Shown here one piece after another: positions 59,101 through 64,000 of a DNA stretch of 64,000 bases. A program made the position numbers and the translations under genes. The DNA lies in the NCBI GenBank assembly GCA_012064415.1, contig SSNU01000060.1, positions 348,719 to 412,718 of the forward strand, given 5' to 3'. Position 1 is the stretch's first letter. Each line of letters opens with the position of its first letter. This stretch comes from Gyrodactylus bullatarudis. Lineage: Eukaryota; Platyhelminthes; Monogenea; Gyrodactylidea; Gyrodactylidae. The notes under the pieces were generated by a model. The model saw only the letters and a list, made by a program, of their open reading frames with translations. It was not told the origin of the DNA and did not search any database.

Positions 59101-60381
59101 TTATCGGAGAGATATTTCTCTCTCTACGAAAGAAATAATAATATTCCCTCACCACCACCGATCCATCTCCTTGGCATCATATGATCTGTTTTTTGCTGGT
59201 AGACGAAAAAATAAGAAAAAAACAAAAAGTGATAAAATTATCCTTATTTCAAATAGTATATGTATAAGAAACCAAGACAGGAAAAGAAAATATATATCGT
59301 CAATTAAAATTTTCATGTCTTGCATTTAGTGCCTGAAAGTGGTCAAATCAGCCAAAAAAACATGTCATTAAAAATGATCTAAAATTAGTTTCAATGGTGA
59401 TTGTCTTTACAAGCCTTCTTTAGTGGTACGATGAGCTTATTAGATAAAAAATACTAAACTAGAAATATTTCGTTCAAGGTGCTTAGGCAATACATCTCAC
59501 ATCTTATTTGGGAATGGATTAGTCCATGTCGCTGAATGTTACAGCTTACTAATGGATCTCACAAAGCATTTATAAATAATCTCAGTATGTATACGCGCAT
59601 TTCGTCCTCTTTTGGACTCATCAGTATGCCACAACCTGAGATTTCTGTCTTTCTATCTCATTCATGTTTTTCTCTATTGAAATGCAAAGCACTGTAAGTC
59701 GGGTTTTCTTTTCTTTCGAATAACTCGAAAATTCCATTGTAGAATTTTTTAAGAAGCACATATCCGAAATCAACGAAAAATTCTCTACAAAAGTGGAAAA
59801 AATCCTCAAGTAGAAATTTTCCATCCAAGACTGTGTCATTGAAATTTTTGCTGTTAGTTTCTAAAATTACCAACATTCATGAAATCGCCGCGCTCAAGAC
59901 GATGTATAGAAAAAATTCTTTTCTCTGCTCGATTTGGATATTCAGATTTTAATTTTCTTTAAGTTGGTCTTATTTTACGACTGATCCATAAATGAGAAAT
60001 GTTGAAATTCTTTTGAATGATTGAATTGACGATCAAAAGAAATTCATATTTTTTACTTACTAGATTTGTGAAAAATTGGCCAGATTCCATCGTGGTCTCC
60101 CGAAAATAGTACGCAGCTCATCTGAGCCATCCCTCAACAATCAGAACCTGTTGAGTCAATCTGCCACTTTGAAGCATAAAATCCTCGACCAGTCCACCAT
60201 ACTACCGACAAGCAATATGATTGTATACCAACGTCTCGGCTCGAATAATGCCAATCATCTCTCCACTTATGCATTGGCCTTGAATAAATCAACCCGCTTC
60301 CTAAGTCCAATGATACCCAGGAAGAAGACCAATCATCTTCAGGTCAATCAAAATTTCAGCTCAAATGGTAGGCCTTTCTAG
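47199..60381 (+). CDS. Raf: Raf serine/threonine kinase, B-Raf type, 5' end missing
   Basis: Exons: 47199 (start approximate)-47620, 48010-48285, 48384-48828, 50751-50963, 51023-51393, 53600-54026, 60064-60381; phases agree, at least 823 residues. Order: B-Raf-specific N-terminal helix ([16 protein letters not shown]), Ras-binding domain ([20 protein letters not shown] onward), C1 zinc finger (HQF...CAECRKS...[12 protein letters not shown]), Asn/Ser-rich linker with the first 14-3-3 site [10 protein letters not shown] (about 48646). The kinase domain has GSGCFG, AIK lysine, [16 protein letters not shown] and WMAPE. The second 14-3-3 site is RSSSEPSL (60112). Family role: Ras-GTP recruits Raf, which phosphorylates MEK. 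No in-frame ATG precedes the first exon, so the start lies upstream. The GSGCFG replaces the usual GSGSFG. Introns reach 6 kb at the 3' end. Confidence 0.93.
49037..49649 (+). CDS. Candidate extra exon of Raf (linker region)
   Basis: Within the intron 48829-50750 one plus-strand frame is open for about 710 nt (49037-49748). It reads [14 protein letters not shown], an Asn/Ser run like that in the preceding exon, then a basic Ser/Thr-rich region with [20 protein letters not shown] donor at 49650 follows GGC in phase 0, exactly what exon 50751 needs. The start is less clear: TAAAG (exon from 49037) fits the phase 2 end of exon 48010-48285, and TTTAG (from 49042) needs phase 1. It could be an alternative exon to 48384-48828, or a terminal exon ending at 49748 and giving a kinase-less form. 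No known domain is visible. Confidence 0.45.
52457..52935. mobile_element. Mariner-type MITE in Raf intron
   Basis: Begins CAGTTGTGCCCCAGTTTTGG after a TA and matches the outer parts of 13487-15053 along its length (AAGACACTGAAACGACTTTT, ACTTTTAAGTAGATCTATGA). The right terminal repeat is eroded after about 52910. The rest of this 2206-nt intron (51394-53599) holds only a small palindrome at 53470-53562 around TAACCCTCG and CGAGGGTTA. Confidence 0.75.
54027..60063 (+). other. Raf last intron, 6 kb, no exon found
   Basis: Holds a fragment of the third foldback family at 58140-58185 and a weak tRNA-like stretch near 57840-57910. The frames at 56701, 57018, 57808 and 59021 lack motifs, splice context or composition typical of the neighbouring exons and are left out. 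Confidence 0.5.
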
Positions 60382-62128
60382 TCCATTTTATAAAAATTAC
60401 ACTAGAAAATGTTCTGTAACTCAACATTATTTTTTTATTCCAACAACCCATCATTCAAGTACATATCACTTTTAATGTTTTAGAAAATTAAAAAAAACTT
60501 TAGCTATGATAGATATTAAGCAGGCGATGATATACACCAAATTTAGTGCTAAAGTCTTAGATGATGGAATAATTCTATTTTAATGAAACTCAAGATAATT
60601 TATTGACCACTGAAAGAGGTACAGATATATTCTTTCGAATGAACCATGACTTGTCAAGCTTCAATAGTTTATTGAAGAGTTATGACAATTTTAAAACCAC
60701 TTATAGAGATCGTGGATGCAAAAGATAACCATACATATTAGGGTAATACAACAATGTTCTATGCCTTAATCAAAAATTGATGTTTCAACCATGAAAAACA
60801 TATTCTTGAAAGTCAAAATGAAAATTTTTCATGTTCTGATATACAAAAATTCCCTTTTTCCTAAAATCATTAAAATTGCCTAATTTTCTAGGAAATTCTT
60901 TCATCATGTGAAAAAAGACTCAATTTTTACAATTCGGAAATCTGATCAGTTAGAAGTCATATCTTGAAATTAAAAAGTATATCATTTTCAAGGTTTATAA
61001 ATGATCATCTTTTGGGACGATATCTTCTGAGCTAAAGGTCTGTTTTTGAAAAAAATTGCATCTTCTGAGAACATACATAATTTCCAATCTCAACCATGTA
61101 TCTTGAACATCAAATAGTTTTCATATTATTGATTCTCGTATAACCAGCCCACTTTGTTAATTATAGTTAAAACTACCATTGAATCAAGTTATTTTCTTTT
61201 TGACAAGTTACCATCGTCTCTAATAGCAGCAGAGATAAATCTGAAAGAAAAATCAAATTCCTAGACATTTAATACCCCTTAACTTATTTTAGTTATGTAT
61301 GCATCCCTCACCCTTGGTAATTCCGGTGATGGAACCAGGTGGGAGGAAGAGAGTTTAAAACTAATTTTTTTTAAATCTATTGTATAAAACAATAATCTCT
61401 AATGACAATGGATGAAAATCTTTATTTTTTTTCAAGAGCAGCAAAAAGTTAAACTCCCCCATTCTTTCCTCTGAACCCCCTTCTCCATTTGTGTTTAGAT
61501 AATCATTATTATTATTATTTATTTTTATTTTCCTGTCTCAACTTATTTGTTTACAAAATTACCATTAAGATTTTCAATTTAAAGTACAACTCCAAATTTT
61601 AAAAAATGTATTACTTATCTATCTTTGTGACAGTTTTGATTCAACTTTAATAAACTTTACTTTGATCTATAGAATCAATAAATCAATAGATAAATAGGTT
61701 ATTCCACCAGGAACCTACTATATTTTCATTCTTTTCTGACTTATTTTTACAAAGAGTCTAAGATTCATTTGGTGTATTATCAAATGGCCTTAGTCTGTCT
61801 ACAAAAATTATAAGTATTATCATTTGGCCTAACAAATTTACTCGTTCTGTAACTATGCCTCAAATATTTATCAAGAGTTGAGAATGATATTTTTCATGAA
61901 GATGAATAAATCAAATGTTTTTTCCGCTCTTGATCGCATCCTTTTCAAATTACTTGCAATTCCTACTGATTCAATTGCAATTGCTCTGTCTAATGGTACT
62001 AAAATCATTATCCTAAGATGACTAAAAAAACAAACTCCTCGTAGAAGTGACGTACACATTAAAAAAAATCTCAACATAAAAATAATTTAATTCAAAGGAT
62101 TAATACCTGAAAATTAATAAACTTCAGA
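60382..62128. other. Raf 3' flank, no gene seen
   Basis: AT-rich, with an (ATT)-rich stretch near 61508-61530. No recognised repeat family or coding frame. Confidence 0.4.
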
Positions 62129-62459
62129 TTAAAAATTGTTTGGTTCCCTCCCATTGGTTCGAAATAAGGCTGATTTAGGTATATAACCAAGGCGTAAGGG
62201 ATGGTTGGAGCAAATTGGGAAGAAAACGGGTCCCTCACCTAATCCACATAATGTCCAAAATATAAAGTAAATGGCCAAAAGTAAACTGACTTGAGCCATT
62301 TTATGATACACCGAATAGATCTTTGACTTTTTGTAAAAACTTTGTAGAAATTTGATTCTGTACGAGAAGCAAGACATTAAAAAGGAAACCATGCACATAA
62401 AGCCACAAAAAACCCACGATAGTCTTTTGGAAATGTTTCTTACTACTTTTTGTTGTCAT
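62129..62459 (-). CDS. Doubtful small membrane or secreted protein ORF
   Basis: Two overlapping minus-strand frames look protein-like. Frame one: ATG at 62459, MTTKSSKKHFQKTIVGFLWL then a hydrophobic segment and QKVKDLFG, stop at 62301. Frame two, with an internal ATG, reads MAQVSLLLAIYFIFWTLCGL, which resembles a signal peptide, then a short tail ending at 62129. They might be exons joined by a tiny intron like those elsewhere in the window, but no join could be fixed. Family unknown; chance is a real possibility. Confidence 0.2.
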
Positions 62460-62679
62460 TTGATTTATTTGAGAAAAATTTTCTACTCTCTACACAGATT
62501 CTAAATTTTTCAGTTTAGCTTCAAGTGAATCTTGAGTCTCAAATTTCCTTCCAAGAGAAATATAAGATTACTGATATTCGAAACTCTTTGTTTCGGATTA
62601 TTTTAATAGGCATCTATAAAACATTTAATACACCTAGTTATTAATATGTGAATGGGAATTCATAATTTAGCCAAAATTC

Positions 62680-63360
62680 TCTCGAAATCGAATTTGATCA
62701 AGAATTTTTGGCCAACCATTTGAAGAAAGATACAATTTTCTAGATAATTATTTCTTTTGAATTCTAAAACGGAATGAGCTAATAAGATGAGGATATTCGA
62801 AAAAATTCTTTTTTCAACTTTTGAACCCAAAATTTTTATCGATTTCGATGATTCGAAGCATTTAAGTGATGATATTTGGGATCAACATTAAACAAATAAT
62901 CCGAATTTGGCCATAGAGATTGCGAAGATTTTACTGTTTCCGAGAAAATGTTAAACTCCCAGATTTTGGATAATTTGCCTTCGTGATAATCGAAAAATTC
63001 AAATGGTTCGATTTCCCACAGTAATGACAAATTTCAGTAAACTTCTGCAGGTGAATTCGAATTCTTTGTCTAAAGTTGATCCCAAATATCATCACTAAAC
63101 TGCTTCGAATCATCGAAATCGGTAAAAATTTTGGTTTCAAAAGTTGAAAAAGTGGAAATTTGGTTCATTATTGATATGCGAAAAACGGCGTAATTTTGGT
63201 CAGATTGAATTTTTTTCGAATATCCTCACATCTTATTAGCCTATTCCATTTAGAATTCAAAAATTATTTTTTCTGTGAATCCGGAGAAAAATATTGAGTT
63301 TTTCTGTAAAATTAGTAAATTTTCATCTTCATGTCAATTAGGTTTAAATCTTATAGGTAT
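62680..63360. repeat. Foldback element, second subfamily, full length
   Basis: Inverted arms carry AATTTTTATCGATTTCGATG and its complement, TTTGGCCATAGAGATTGCG in the centre, and end in CATGTCAATTAGGTTTAA. The same family as 33437-33860, roughly 680 bp. No coding capacity. Confidence 0.75.
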
Positions 63361-63769
63361 TTAATTGTGATATAATAGAGGTAAACATTTTATATTAACT
63401 TCGATAGAGGGGAAAATTGACTCAATTCTCATTTTCTCAGAATATTTTTCCACAAAAGGTCTTGGTTTCTTTTTGTATTTATTATTGGAATTATTTATGG
63501 AATAAAAAATCAAACAAGAACCCAGAAAATTTTCAAAATTACTAAGTTTACTTGTAAGTAGTAAGACCATCCTTTTGCTTTTGAACGCCTAAAAATGAAA
63601 CTTGACCTCTATTATGTCACAGTACTTTTAAAGTTAAAATTTTTACTCAATTCGAAATATTTTGTTCATGATTGAATAACTTTTACGGTCAGCCGTTCAA
63701 AATTGAATTCCACAAATCTACCTCAAATCTCGAGATAAGGCCATACTCAAAATCATAAAAATCTTAAAA

Positions 63770-63925
63770 ATTATCAATCACTTTGAAATTAACATAAAAC
63801 GGGAATTTGGCGCTAACTCTAGATTTGAGAAATGACCGTATTTTTTCAAAAAGTAGGCATCATAATCTGAATTCCTTTGTAAAAATCATAGTTTACCAAC
63901 TTTATATCAACCAAGTTTATTCAAT
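63770..63925. repeat. Partial foldback element (first family)
   Basis: Contains GGGAATTTGGCGCTAACT, TGAGAAATGACCGTATTTTT and ATCATAGTTTACCAACTTTA, matching the right arm of 15796-16505. The left arm is missing or degraded. Confidence 0.55.
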
Positions 63926-64000
63926 TCAATTTCAACTTTCTCCTGTCTGCCCATTATTTGTCATAAAATAGATTTTTTTCAGTCAATTCAGACATGTATG

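Noticed and set aside
59021..59329. 102-codon frame in the last Raf intron
   Set aside because: Low-complexity Lys/Ile/Ser sequence, no splice context in phase with Raf and no known motif.
1..64000. CRISPR arrays, bacterial operons or ribosome binding sites
   Set aside because: No regularly spaced direct repeats were seen; the genes are spliced and metazoan.

Overview
The window is AT-rich animal DNA with spliced protein genes (GT-AG introns) set among many decayed transposable elements. The genes are metazoan: a SHP-2/corkscrew phosphatase, a Raf kinase, an HMX homeobox factor, syntaxin-5, endonuclease G, SepSecS, malectin, a GRIP golgin and a Rad6-type E2. Their sequences are quite diverged, Penelope-like and non-LTR retroelements are common, and introns range from 27 nt to 6 kb. 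This suggests a fast-evolving invertebrate. The pattern of tiny 5' introns and long 3' introns resembles what is described for flatworms, but the lineage is not settled here.

Layout. 1-12027: corkscrew/SHP-2 (+), six coding exons, with long introns full of mobile-element debris. 12028-16973: foldback elements, a mariner-type MITE carrying a nested Penelope-like insertion, one orphan exon-like ORF and a reverse-transcriptase fragment. 16974-29445: a compact gene island holding an unrecognised small protein (-), malectin (-), SepSecS (-), syntaxin-5 (+), endonuclease G (-), a GRIP-domain golgin (+) and a Rad6/UBE2A-like E2 (-). Two divergent pairs in the island have only 108 and 176 bp between start codons. 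29446-36365: retroelement graveyard. 36366-41116: HMX homeobox gene (+), four exons. 41117-47198: more repeats. 47199-60381: Raf (+), whose first exon(s) were not found. 60382-64000: repeats and one doubtful small ORF.

How the genes relate. SHP-2 acts downstream of receptor tyrosine kinases and promotes Ras-Raf-MAPK signalling, so the first and last genes belong to one pathway, although nothing in the sequence links them physically. Syntaxin-5, the golgin and malectin act in the early secretory pathway. SepSecS makes Sec-tRNA(Sec), implying that selenoproteins are retained. The most unusual feature is a set of ultra-short introns (27, 28, 28, 28, 30 and 34 nt) in four genes; those in SepSecS are fixed by protein homology on both sides. 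A second lead is a roughly 610-nt open, phase-compatible candidate exon in the Raf linker region.
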